A DNA stretch of 64,000 nt from Pseudomonas shirazensis. GTDB lineage: Bacteria > Pseudomonadota > Gammaproteobacteria > Pseudomonadales > Pseudomonadaceae. This document shows, piece by piece, positions 20,201 through 26,860 of this stretch (position 1 is its first letter; the number at the start of each line of letters is the position of its first letter). Both the position numbers and the translations under genes were made by a program. The stretch lies in the NCBI RefSeq assembly GCF_014268785.2, contig NZ_JABWRD020000003.1:62001-126000 (forward strand), written 5' to 3'. A model generated the notes under the pieces. It saw only the letters and a program-made list of their open reading frames with translations, ran no database searches and was not told the DNA's origin.

Positions 20201-20330
20201 TGTTGAGCTGGACGAACTTGCCCGCTTGCTCGCCGTCCGGGCCGAGACGCAGGGCGAAATCCATGAATTGAATGCCGGTATCGCTGACCAGCGTGACCGT
20301 TTCTTCGAACTGGGTGATTTCGGGCAACAT
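17250..20330 (-). CDS. srfB: SrfB family actin/Hsp70-like ATPase
   Basis: This 1026-residue cytoplasmic protein matches the SrfB family. After an N-terminal region of about 260 residues, it shows actin/Hsp70-superfamily motifs. Phosphate-1 is DLVLDVGNSRTCGILIED (263-280), phosphate-2 is TIDIGGGTTDLVITDY (about 575-590) and the adenosine motif is LLLTGRPSRLPGIQAF (about 773-788). It is therefore expected to bind and hydrolyse ATP and perhaps polymerise or act as a chaperone. In Salmonella srfB sits between srfA and srfC and is under SsrB/FlhDC-type control. Length is normal for the family. It starts 15 bases after the srfA stop; AGAAG lies before the ATG. Confidence 0.87.
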   Translation of the reverse strand: MLPEITQFEETVTLVSDTGIQFMDFALRLGPDGEQAGKFVQLNNGMVPTRLLWSREYKDFYEPEPDKVVQVEFDSSDDNHFRVAMEESLKLFDGVWLPLPFLRFMAPHRFDEGPNNWSRMRLVKLAEPDLDGNTHRLTLAFDTRIMAAVAGAHYLAPNEEDVRSGVDFKLACSAREYGWFLTHGWIREWLAELYGEARAEWTRERLERDLQGNRHLAHYLNLLSLLRRPVPAEQSVEKPKVEIPEIKVVANEIQGVVQPIPVDLVLDVGNSRTCGILIEDHGQAGSGMRHNYVLELRDLSEPEKVYNEAFESRVEFTQAYFGKDNFSVKSGRHNAFQWPTIARVGGEAGRLASRRRGTEGSTGLSSPKRYLWDEKAYGHGWRFNTSYVKSDKEPLATAAPFAHLINDLGQALYLPPKNDMPVFTPRYSRSNLMTFMLAEVVTQALAQINSPAQRSRQGHARVPRRLNSITLTVPPGMPQAERSILSNRMYEAVGLVWKSFGWHAGESNPFKDKSIVPRTPLPSIRVDWDEASCGQLVYLYNEVNENFAGHPEEFFAALARPDKQEAEQITLATIDIGGGTTDLVITDYRLDRGNNGGAGANAHIVPNQRFRDGFKVAGDDILLDVIQEFILPSFRKALQGAGVSAPDAMMSRLCGNGDASAQERILRQQLNLQIFVPLGLALLKAYENYDPAQPQDVVEQTWQEVLGTAVINDSVLEFVNAAVRREVGREGTLELLQTPITFDLEQVHAAFIGGQINITRILAELCEVISHYPCDMLLLTGRPSRLPGIQAFIRQRLPLPPGRILPLQNYRTGGWYPFHRNGLIDDPKSTASVGAMICLLCSKHSVPNFYFRTVELKPYSIIKHFGQIDTAGTIKHADVLYHNLQSAKGRIELPIVGEGEQRGTPWLEMRGDMHLGYRQLSAERWSASPLYTLRFTPRGSSAFSKALGKGGEAPVLRVRLEVEEPSDQLLEQGLISDKLIICDLQSNIQDADFDYDRDLELALNTMPTMSLSDSDYWLDSGNVKGK

Positions 20331-20345
20331 CTTCTGCGTCTCGTA

Positions 20346-21803
20346 TTATTGGCCGGCTTGTTTCATCAGCATCGGGAAGGCGTCGGCGCCATAGTTGCCG
20401 GCGCAGTCAGCCGGGCCGGATGCGCCTGGCTTGCAATTGACCTGGGGCAGGTCGTAGCTGCTGCCGTCAGCACAGGCGGCTTGGCCGGCACTGGTAATCG
20501 ACAGCTGACCTTGATTCATGGCCGCCGAAACCGGTGCCTGGCAGCGCACGCCATCGGAGCGGCTGACGGTGGCATTGCCTTTGCCGTCCTTGAAGTCGTA
20601 CTTCAGGCGCAGCGGCTTGCTGGTGCCGACTTCCTGGATGCCGGCACCGGCCCAGTCGCCATTGAGGAAGCTGGCGGTGCCTTCGGCGGCGTCAGGCGGA
20701 ATGCTCAGCAGGTTCGCCTGGGGAGCGGGCGCAGGGGGTTCTTTTGGCAGTTCGGGTGGTGTTGGGCTCGGGCCTGGCTCGGGTGCAGGCACGGGCTCCG
20801 CGGCGGGTTCAGGTGCAGGTTCAGGCGTTGGCTCCGGGGCGGGCTCAGGCGCGCTGGTATCGCCCGGCACTGGCGGTTCAGGTGTTGGCTCGGGTGCAGG
20901 TGGCGTTGCATCTGGGTTGCCGGCCCCTGGGCCAGTGCCGCCAGCGCCTGGCAGGCCAGCACCGGAGCCCGGCACTTGACCGGTGCCAGTACCCAGGTTG
21001 CCGGTGCCGCTGCCGCTGTGAGTTCCAGTGTCGATCACCGGCGCTTTCGGATTCAGTTCAGGCAGCTGCAGGCCCGGCACATTCAGGCCCGGCCAGCAGC
21101 TGCGCAGGCCGAACAGCAGCAGCAACAGCAGCAAAAATGGCAGCAGCCACCACCAACCCAGCCGACGCCACCACGGCGCGGCAGCAACCGGCAATGGCGG
21201 CGCAACCGGCGGTACTGGCGCAGGAGCAATGGGTGGCACGGGCGGTGGTGCGATCACTGGCTCGACGGCTTTGGCGGCACGCGGATACAGGCAATGCAAG
21301 GGCTGGCGGCTGCGCTCGGCGCCGGCATGGATAAAGCCCCAGAAGGTCAGGACCGGGCGGCCATCCACCAGATACACGAAGTTTTCGTCGGGAAACGGCA
21401 CCACACAGGTCAGCAGCTTGCCGAACACCGTGTTGTCGCCCTGCACGGCATTGCGGGCACCGGGCAACGGCGTACCGTTGGCATCCAGGCCGAGCATACT
21501 GTTGCTCAGATCGTTGATGCGCAGCTGCAGTACTTCGAGCTGGGCTCGGGCAGGCGCTCGCTCTTCTTCGGTAGCGCTGCTCCACGGGATCACATCGCCC
21601 GGGCGCTCGCTGTACCAGTCAAGGGTACTGCCCAGCGCATCCGGCTGCGGGATGGCCAGGTGCTCGACCAGGTGCGGATGCTCCGGGTACTTGCGGCGGA
21701 TCGCCTCGCGCAGCTGCAAAGCGGCACGATAGACCGGCTGGCCAGTCTCTCCCAACGCGGTAAAGTCTTCACTCTTACCACTGCGTAGCAATACTCCGCG
21801 CAT
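20346..21803 (-). CDS. srfA: SrfA family bitopic membrane protein
   Basis: This is the first gene of the long operon, a 485-residue SrfA-type protein. Residues 1-175 form a probable cytoplasmic module with LDWYSERPGDVIPW and NFVYLVDGRPVLTFWG. Then come a proline/valine linker (180-210) and one membrane helix (about 214-233). A periplasmic stretch with long P-E-T-rich repeats (about 290-370) precedes a C-terminal domain (375-485) with several cysteines. The N-terminal module is related to that of the two vWA proteins at the other end of the operon. AAGG touches the ATG and TAGGG lies 11 bases away, a weak start context. The SrfA name rests on N-terminal similarity and on srfB/srfC following. 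Confidence 0.8.
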   Translation of the reverse strand: MRGVLLRSGKSEDFTALGETGQPVYRAALQLREAIRRKYPEHPHLVEHLAIPQPDALGSTLDWYSERPGDVIPWSSATEEERAPARAQLEVLQLRINDLSNSMLGLDANGTPLPGARNAVQGDNTVFGKLLTCVVPFPDENFVYLVDGRPVLTFWGFIHAGAERSRQPLHCLYPRAAKAVEPVIAPPPVPPIAPAPVPPVAPPLPVAAAPWWRRLGWWWLLPFLLLLLLLFGLRSCWPGLNVPGLQLPELNPKAPVIDTGTHSGSGTGNLGTGTGQVPGSGAGLPGAGGTGPGAGNPDATPPAPEPTPEPPVPGDTSAPEPAPEPTPEPAPEPAAEPVPAPEPGPSPTPPELPKEPPAPAPQANLLSIPPDAAEGTASFLNGDWAGAGIQEVGTSKPLRLKYDFKDGKGNATVSRSDGVRCQAPVSAAMNQGQLSITSAGQAACADGSSYDLPQVNCKPGASGPADCAGNYGADAFPMLMKQAGQ

Positions 21804-22013
21804 CCTTGTAGACCCTACCTAGTCTTGTATAGATCCGTTTCAGTAATCACACCTTGATACTGAATAACCGCGCAACACTACTTGCAAAGTCATTTAGCCG
21901 TCAATTTAAGTTAGATGGCTTTTTGACGTCATTGCCCCGGCTTGCGGTTAAACTGCCCGCACCCGTTCAGCGGTACCGGCTGATCTGCCCTTGCACAATG
22001 GAGCGTGACCACG

Positions 22014-22919
22014 ATGAGTCTCTGGGATGACCTGAAGAAAAAGGCCTACGACGCCAACCCCGAGCTAGCTGCCAAAGCCGCCCAGGCGCTGGACAAAGCC
22101 CGTGACCTGGCTGTTGAGGCCGGGCAAAAAGCTGCGCCGATCCTCAAGCAGGCCAGCGACAAGGCCACCGTCTACGCCCAAGAGAAAACCCCGATTCTCA
22201 AGGCCCAGGCGCTCAAGGCCATCGACGACGCCAAGCTGCGCCGCGCCCAGTTGCAAGAGCAGGCCAAGCGCGACAAGGCCGCCCGCGCCGAAATGATCCG
22301 CACCATGTACGACATCACCCTGGCGCCCGACGACGTCAACTTCATCGAAGAGCCGTTCAACCACTTCGAGCGCCAGCTGGGGTTCTTTGTCTTCAATGGC
22401 GAAGTGCTCGACAGCCAGAAGCGCAACCAGACCCACCTCGACGCCTACCACTCGCACCGCACCACTGGCGGCACGATGTGGCAGGGCACCGGCTCGACTG
22501 GCAGCAGTTCGTCGAGCATGCAGGTGAGCACCCACAACGTGCAGGAGCATGAGTTCTGGGTGCGCCTGGAAAACGGCAAAGAGTCGTGCTTCCAGCTCAA
22601 CAACACCCAGGTGCGCATCCGCCCCGGCCAGCACGTCAGCCTGCTGTTCGTGCATAACGCCGGCAACCAGAACGGCACCCTGGTCGCGCTGTACAACCAC
22701 AATGCCGGGGAAAACTTCACCGTCCTCACCCCGGCGCAGATCAACCAGGCGTTCGACCTGTACACCCAGGCGCCAGGGTTCTTCAATCAGCGTGAAGTCA
22801 ACGACACCCGCACCCGGCTGTTGCAGGCGCTCGACCTGCGGATTGGTCAACTGGTGCGCTACATGGCTGTGCACGGCGACCGCCGTAATGGGCAACTGAT
22901 CGATGCAGAACAGGATTGA
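22014..22919 (+). CDS. Uncharacterised soluble protein divergent from srfA
   Basis: I do not recognise this 301-residue protein. Residues 1-100 are an amphipathic, Ala/Lys-rich helical region of the kind seen in membrane-associated proteins. Residues 110-240 look like a beta-rich domain (GFFVFNGEVLDSQKRNQTHL, HEFWVRLENGKESCFQL, VRIRPGQHVSLLFVH) containing a glycine/serine loop. There is no signal peptide. I chose the ATG at 22014 (GGAG ten bases upstream) over an in-frame GTG at 22005. It is divergent from srfA across 210 bases, so the genes may share regulation, and it is followed 45 bases later by a lipoprotein gene. A link to the Srf system is inferred from position only. Confidence 0.6.
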   Translation: MSLWDDLKKKAYDANPELAAKAAQALDKARDLAVEAGQKAAPILKQASDKATVYAQEKTPILKAQALKAIDDAKLRRAQLQEQAKRDKAARAEMIRTMYDITLAPDDVNFIEEPFNHFERQLGFFVFNGEVLDSQKRNQTHLDAYHSHRTTGGTMWQGTGSTGSSSSSMQVSTHNVQEHEFWVRLENGKESCFQLNNTQVRIRPGQHVSLLFVHNAGNQNGTLVALYNHNAGENFTVLTPAQINQAFDLYTQAPGFFNQREVNDTRTRLLQALDLRIGQLVRYMAVHGDRRNGQLIDAEQD

Positions 22920-22964
22920 TCGACTGCGGGTCGCTTGAGCGGCCCGTCACACAAGGAAAGCAAC

Positions 22965-23933
22965 ATGAAGTTGAAATGGGCCGTAGCGATGGGTGGGGTA
23001 CTGGGGCTGGCCGGTTGCGATGCAGTCAGCCAGTTCCAGCAGGCGCGAGCGCTGCAGGAGCTGCGCCAGGAGTGTTTTGGCAATTTCACCAACAGCTGTG
23101 TCAGCAAGACCATTGATTACAACATCGGTCTGCTTGAAGCAGTGCCGTTCGCCGCGCCTGAAGACAAGCAGGCCATACTCGCGATGTTTGGCGATGCCGG
23201 CTGGGACCTCTATGAACAGGCAGTGCGTGAGGTCAAGGATGACGTCGTCAGTGCGCTCGAAGCGAGCCGTCCCGGGATGTTTTCACGCTGGATTCTTGGC
23301 GATGCACAGCCGTTCGATGGCAAAGGGGTGATGGAGTTTTCCCAGAGCGAACTGGAGCCTATTCGCAAGCGCATAAGCGAGGTATACATTGCCAGGATCA
23401 AAGCTGCTGGCCTGACCCCGAATGCCCAGGCAATGGCGCACTACAGCGCAGCCAGCCAACCTGCCACCAGCACCGTTATTGCCCCAGAACAGCAGCCAGC
23501 CGTGCAGCCGGCAGGCGCAACTGATGCGCTGCTCAAGGCCGCCATCGACCAGATGGTCGCGGACGAAATCGCAACCGACGGCGGCAGTGAATACGACGAA
23601 GGCCGTCAGCTGCTGGAAGTGGATCTCGATGGAGATGGCGTCGAAGATGCCGTGGTGCTTTACACCATCGAAGGCCAGGGCGGTGGCAATGGCTCGTTCC
23701 AGACCCTTGCGGCGCTGTACCGTGATGGCAACAGCTGGAGCGCCAAAGGCAAGACCATCCTCGGCGGCGCCACCGACCTGCAGCTGCTCGGCCCGAACCT
23801 GATCGGCGTGACCGTGTTGACTCACAGCGACGAAGATCCACGCTGCTGCCCGAGCCAGGAGAGTGTGGTCAAGTATCAGTGGAATGGTGCAGCCTTTGCC
23901 GAGCTGCCGGATACGGTTAAGTCAGCGCGTTGA
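22965..23933 (+). CDS. Lipoprotein with DxDGD calcium-loop-like motif
   Basis: This 322-residue lipoprotein has lipobox LAGC (Cys18) followed by DA. Aspartate at +2 would favour inner-membrane retention under E. coli Lol rules, which are less strict in Pseudomonas. The N-terminal half is helical with a pair of cysteines (CFGNFTNSCVSK). An Ala/Gln/Pro linker (about 165-195) leads to a beta-rich C-terminal domain (200-322). That domain contains VDLDGDGVEDAVVLY, an FG-GAP/dockerin-type calcium-loop motif, and CC in DPRCCPSQ. AAGGAAAG is well placed before the ATG. It follows the previous gene by 45 bases and probably shares its transcript. Function is unknown. Confidence 0.68.
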   Translation: MKLKWAVAMGGVLGLAGCDAVSQFQQARALQELRQECFGNFTNSCVSKTIDYNIGLLEAVPFAAPEDKQAILAMFGDAGWDLYEQAVREVKDDVVSALEASRPGMFSRWILGDAQPFDGKGVMEFSQSELEPIRKRISEVYIARIKAAGLTPNAQAMAHYSAASQPATSTVIAPEQQPAVQPAGATDALLKAAIDQMVADEIATDGGSEYDEGRQLLEVDLDGDGVEDAVVLYTIEGQGGGNGSFQTLAALYRDGNSWSAKGKTILGGATDLQLLGPNLIGVTVLTHSDEDPRCCPSQESVVKYQWNGAAFAELPDTVKSAR

Positions 23934-24002
23934 TGTTTGTATAGGCCTCGGCAGGGATGCGGTAGTGGCGTCTTTGCCGAGCGCTGGCTTGGTGCGCTTC
24001 GC

Positions 24003-24872
24003 TCAAGCTAAGTGATATTCAGCGCCAAGCAGCGCCGCAAAGCTGTCCTTGGCAGGGTGGCTGCCAGTGTGCTTGTTGCAGATGAAGTAGTTCTGCACTG
24101 GCGCCAGGTCGGCGAAGCTGAAGCCGTTGATCCCGCCAATGTTCTTGAACTGCTCAAACAAGCCTTTTGGCACCAGCGATACGCCTTCCCCCGCGCGTAC
24201 GCAGCCCAGAATGGTGCCGTAGCTGGCAATGCTGGTGATGTTCACCTCTAGCCCGTGCGGCGTCAGCCAGCGTTGCAGCGACTGCCGGTACGGGCAGCCT
24301 TCAGGCCACATCAACCAGGTTCGCCCCTGCAGATCGAGCGGACTGTGGATAACTCCCGAGTCGGACGCCGCGATAACTACCAGCTCCTCCCGATAGATCG
24401 GCGAGCGCTCTACGTCGGGATGCTCGACATTTACCGCAACCACAGCGCCGTCCAGCGTGTGCTTGACCACCTCGGCCAGCAATTGCGACCAGGTCGCCGT
24501 GCTGAACTGCATTTCGACGGCGGGGTGTTGCTGCCGATACTTTGCCAGCAGTGCAGGTAAGCGGCCGGTTGCAGCGGACTCGATGGCGCCGACGCGCAGC
24601 ACGCCTGACGGCTTGGCATCGGCATCGAGCGCTCGACAGGCTTCCTGGCATAGGGCGAGTATGCGATTGGTGTAGTCGAGAAAAAGCGTGCCCGAAGGGC
24701 TGATGATCAGGCCCCTGCCTTTGCGAATGAACAGTTGTACACCCAACTCTTGTTCCAGCTGTTTGATCCGGTTGGTGATGTTGGAGGGTACGCAGTGCAG
24801 GATTTCAGAAGCGCGAACGATGCTGCCCTGGTCGGCAACCACTTTGAACATGGTGAGTTGGGCCAGCTCCAT
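24003..24872 (-). CDS. LysR-type transcriptional regulator
   Basis: This 289-residue DNA-binding regulator has the normal LysR length. An N-terminal winged helix-turn-helix (about residues 1-60, with QGSIVRASEILHCVPSNITN and the LEQELGVQLF wing) is followed by a periplasmic-binding-protein-like effector domain (90-289). The start at 24872 gives the usual MELAQLTMFKVVADQGS beginning; the open frame upstream adds atypical sequence. It is divergent from the TauE/SafE exporter gene by about 100 bases, the arrangement in which LysR proteins usually control the neighbour. The inducer is unknown. Confidence 0.88.
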   Translation of the reverse strand: MELAQLTMFKVVADQGSIVRASEILHCVPSNITNRIKQLEQELGVQLFIRKGRGLIISPSGTLFLDYTNRILALCQEACRALDADAKPSGVLRVGAIESAATGRLPALLAKYRQQHPAVEMQFSTATWSQLLAEVVKHTLDGAVVAVNVEHPDVERSPIYREELVVIAASDSGVIHSPLDLQGRTWLMWPEGCPYRQSLQRWLTPHGLEVNITSIASYGTILGCVRAGEGVSLVPKGLFEQFKNIGGINGFSFADLAPVQNYFICNKHTGSHPAKDSFAALLGAEYHLA

Positions 24873-24976
24873 GAATGCATCGCTCACTGAAAGTGAAGGG
24901 TCGAGTGAGTATAAGTAACTTGTCCCGGCAGGCTCAACGCACCTAGTTTGTGAGCTCTGCCACGGGCGACACACTC

Positions 24977-25747
24977 ATGTTATTTGAAACCAGTATTTAT
25001 CTATTGGGCCTGTTCGCTTTCTGCGCAGGCCTGATCGACGCCGCCGTAGGTGGCGGTGGCCTGATACAGCTGCCCGCCCTGCTGCATGCGTTGCCTCAGC
25101 ACGCCATACCTACCGTGCTTGGCACCAACAAACTGGTGGTGCTGGCCGGTAATCTGTCGTCGATTTCTACCTACATCAAAAGAATACGGATTGTCTGGAA
25201 GCTGATGCTGCCGACCATGGTGGCCGCATTTGTATTTGCATTCCTCGGTGCACTTTCGACTTCGTTGATACGTAAAGACGTGATGGAGTTGCTGGTTTTT
25301 TGCATCCTGGTAGTAATGGCGATCTACACCTTTGCCAAGAAAGACCTGGGCCGCTTGCACACCCATTCAACCTGCGGGGCCAAGGAAATAGCACTGGGTG
25401 TTTTGTTCGGTGCATTGATCGGGTTTTACGACGGGGTCTTTGGCCCTGGCAGCGGCAGCCTGCTGCTGTTTGTCTTCGTGAAGTACTTTGGCTTCGACTT
25501 TCTCAATGCCTCTGCTTCGGCAAAGCTGGTGAACCTGGGCACGTTCAGCGCTGCGCTGCTGTTCTTTGCGCCAGCGGGGCATGTGCTGTGGGCGCTTGGC
25601 GCGGTGGTGGCGCTGTTCAACATGGCCGGCTCACTGGCCGGGGCGTTTCTGGCCTTGCGCTATGGCAGCGGGTTTATCCGGATCTTGTTTCTGATCCTGC
25701 TGGTGTTTCTGATCGGCAGGATGGGCTTGTCGCTGCTTGGCAGGTGA
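24977..25747 (+). CDS. TauE/SafE family exporter
   Basis: This 256-residue membrane protein has about eight hydrophobic helices and the family's glycine-rich signatures. They are [22 protein letters not shown] near the N-terminus (split around residue 25) and [19 protein letters not shown] in the second half. TauE/SafE proteins are thought to export sulfite, sulfoacetate or related anions. The ATG at 24977 is preferred; an in-frame GTG at 24950 is possible, and neither has a strong ribosome binding site. Control by the divergent LysR gene is likely. The nearby sulfur loci make an organosulfur-related substrate attractive but unproven. Confidence 0.82.
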   Translation: MLFETSIYLLGLFAFCAGLIDAAVGGGGLIQLPALLHALPQHAIPTVLGTNKLVVLAGNLSSISTYIKRIRIVWKLMLPTMVAAFVFAFLGALSTSLIRKDVMELLVFCILVVMAIYTFAKKDLGRLHTHSTCGAKEIALGVLFGALIGFYDGVFGPGSGSLLLFVFVKYFGFDFLNASASAKLVNLGTFSAALLFFAPAGHVLWALGAVVALFNMAGSLAGAFLALRYGSGFIRILFLILLVFLIGRMGLSLLGR

Positions 25748-25761
25748 GGTCCGCACAAACG

Positions 25762-25793
25762 AAAAAGCCCCGGGACAAGTCCCAGGGCTTTTT
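25762..25793. terminator. Bidirectional intrinsic terminator
   Basis: AAAAAGCCC, an imperfect GGGAC/GTCCC inner stem and GGGCTTTTT form a strong hairpin with T-runs on both strands. It lies 15 bases after the TauE/SafE gene and eight bases beyond the 3' end of the minus-strand tRNA gene, so it can end both transcripts. Confidence 0.9.
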
Positions 25794-25800
25794 CTTGATG

Positions 25801-25877
25801 TGGCGCACTCGGCGGGATTCGAACCCACGACCCCTGCCTTCGGAGGGCAGTACTCTATCCAGCTGAGCTACGAGTGC
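25801..25877 (-). tRNA. tRNA-Arg (anticodon CCG)
   Basis: This is a complete 77-base tRNA gene with an encoded CCA end. The acceptor arms GCACTCG and CGAGTGC pair fully. The D arm is GCTC-AGCTGGATA-GAGT. The anticodon stem CTGCC/GGCAG encloses the seven-base loop CTCCGAA, giving anticodon CCG for the arginine codon CGG. The T loop TTCGAAT lies between GTGGG and CCCGC. No integrase or duplicated 3' end is visible nearby, so it is not the edge of an integrated element within this window. Confidence 0.97.
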
Positions 25878-25996
25878 AACGCGGCGCAATGATACCCATC
25901 TTGGCCTAGCGCGTCCATCGCCTTGATCTGTAGCCGTTTTCGTTGTGAAACATGCCCAGCGGCACTACGGGCACGAATGTCGTAGCGGTGCTTACC

Positions 25997-26860
25997 TCAC
26001 AAGGCAATCAACTCAGGGCGCAAGCCCTCCACCCGCTGCGACGCGGGCTTGAAGTAACCGCCGTCGCCGGTGATCTGATGCAGCACCCGCTCGCGCAAAC
26101 CATGCAGCGCCACCCCGGTGCGCTGGCGCGGGTGCGGCAGGTCTATCTCGACCACCGCCTTGATCCGCCCCGGGCGCGGCTCCAGTACCACCACACGATC
26201 CGCCAGATAGGTGGCCTCTTCGGCATCGTGGGTGACCAGCAAGGTGGTGATGCCTGAGCGCTCGCGGATCGCCAGCAGTTCGTCCTGCAACTGCTGTCGG
26301 GTCAAGGCGTCGAGTGCGCCAAACGGCTCGTCCAACAGCAGGATGCGCGGGCTGGCGACCAACCCTCGGGCGATGGCCACGCGTTGGGCCATGCCGCCAG
26401 ACAGCTGGTGCGGATACGCCGTCTCGAAGCCAACCAGACCCACTAACTGCACGAACTCATGCACGCGGCGGGCGCGTTCGCCCTGGCTCAGTTTCTCGTT
26501 GACCAGCCCCAGGCCGATGTTCTGCTCGACTGTCAGCCACGGGAACAGCCGGTGCTCCTGAAAGACAATGCCGCGTTCGCCGCCGATGCCCTGCACCGGC
26601 TTGCCATCGACGTGAATACTGCCGCTGTAGTCGGTATCCAGGCCCACCAACAGCCGCAGCAAGGTCGACTTGCCGCACCCGGAGGCGCCGACGATGGCGA
26701 TGAATTCGCCTTCGTTGATGGCCAGGTTGAAGTTGTTGATGGCCTCGAAGGCCTGGCCATCGACGGTAAAGGTTTTGCCGACTTGCTCGAAGCTCACCAG
26801 CGCTGGCGTGGTGTCGGCTTGATTGGCGGCGTGCAGGGTCGAGGTGTTGAAGGCATTCAT
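25997..26860 (-). CDS. atsC: Sulfate-ester/sulfonate ABC transporter ATPase AtsC
   Basis: This 287-residue ATPase of the SsuB/TauB type has Walker A GASGCGKST, signature QLSGGMAQRVAIARGL, Walker B ILLLDEPFGALD and the switch histidine in LLVTHDAEEA. It energises uptake of organic sulfur compounds together with the fused permease AtsB upstream and the binding protein AtsR. The ATG overlaps the permease stop by four bases. An open frame running on to 28363 is the antisense-like reading of the permease and is not coding. The symbol follows the atsRBC locus of P. putida S-313, where AtsC is the ATPase; it rests on context more than on family-specific residues. Confidence 0.85.
   Translation of the reverse strand: MNAFNTSTLHAANQADTTPALVSFEQVGKTFTVDGQAFEAINNFNLAINEGEFIAIVGASGCGKSTLLRLLVGLDTDYSGSIHVDGKPVQGIGGERGIVFQEHRLFPWLTVEQNIGLGLVNEKLSQGERARRVHEFVQLVGLVGFETAYPHQLSGGMAQRVAIARGLVASPRILLLDEPFGALDALTRQQLQDELLAIRERSGITTLLVTHDAEEATYLADRVVVLEPRPGRIKAVVEIDLPHPRQRTGVALHGLRERVLHQITGDGGYFKPASQRVEGLRPELIAL

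Noticed and set aside
17376..21788. A 1470-codon open frame on the plus strand opposite srfA and srfB
   Set aside because: It is antisense to two well-supported genes, is rich in Q, A, V and H, shows no domain motifs and follows from high-GC codon bias. The same applies to 14584-17286 opposite srfC and 48238-51249 opposite cdiA.
4244..21803. A type VI secretion gene cluster
   Set aside because: TagT/S/R/Q-like genes and a PpkA-like protein suggested it, but no tssB, tssC, hcp, vgrG, clpV, tssM or kinase sequence is present in the window.
25801..25877. tRNA-Arg as an integration site of a genomic island
   Set aside because: No integrase, no repeated tRNA 3' end and no composition change were seen on either side.
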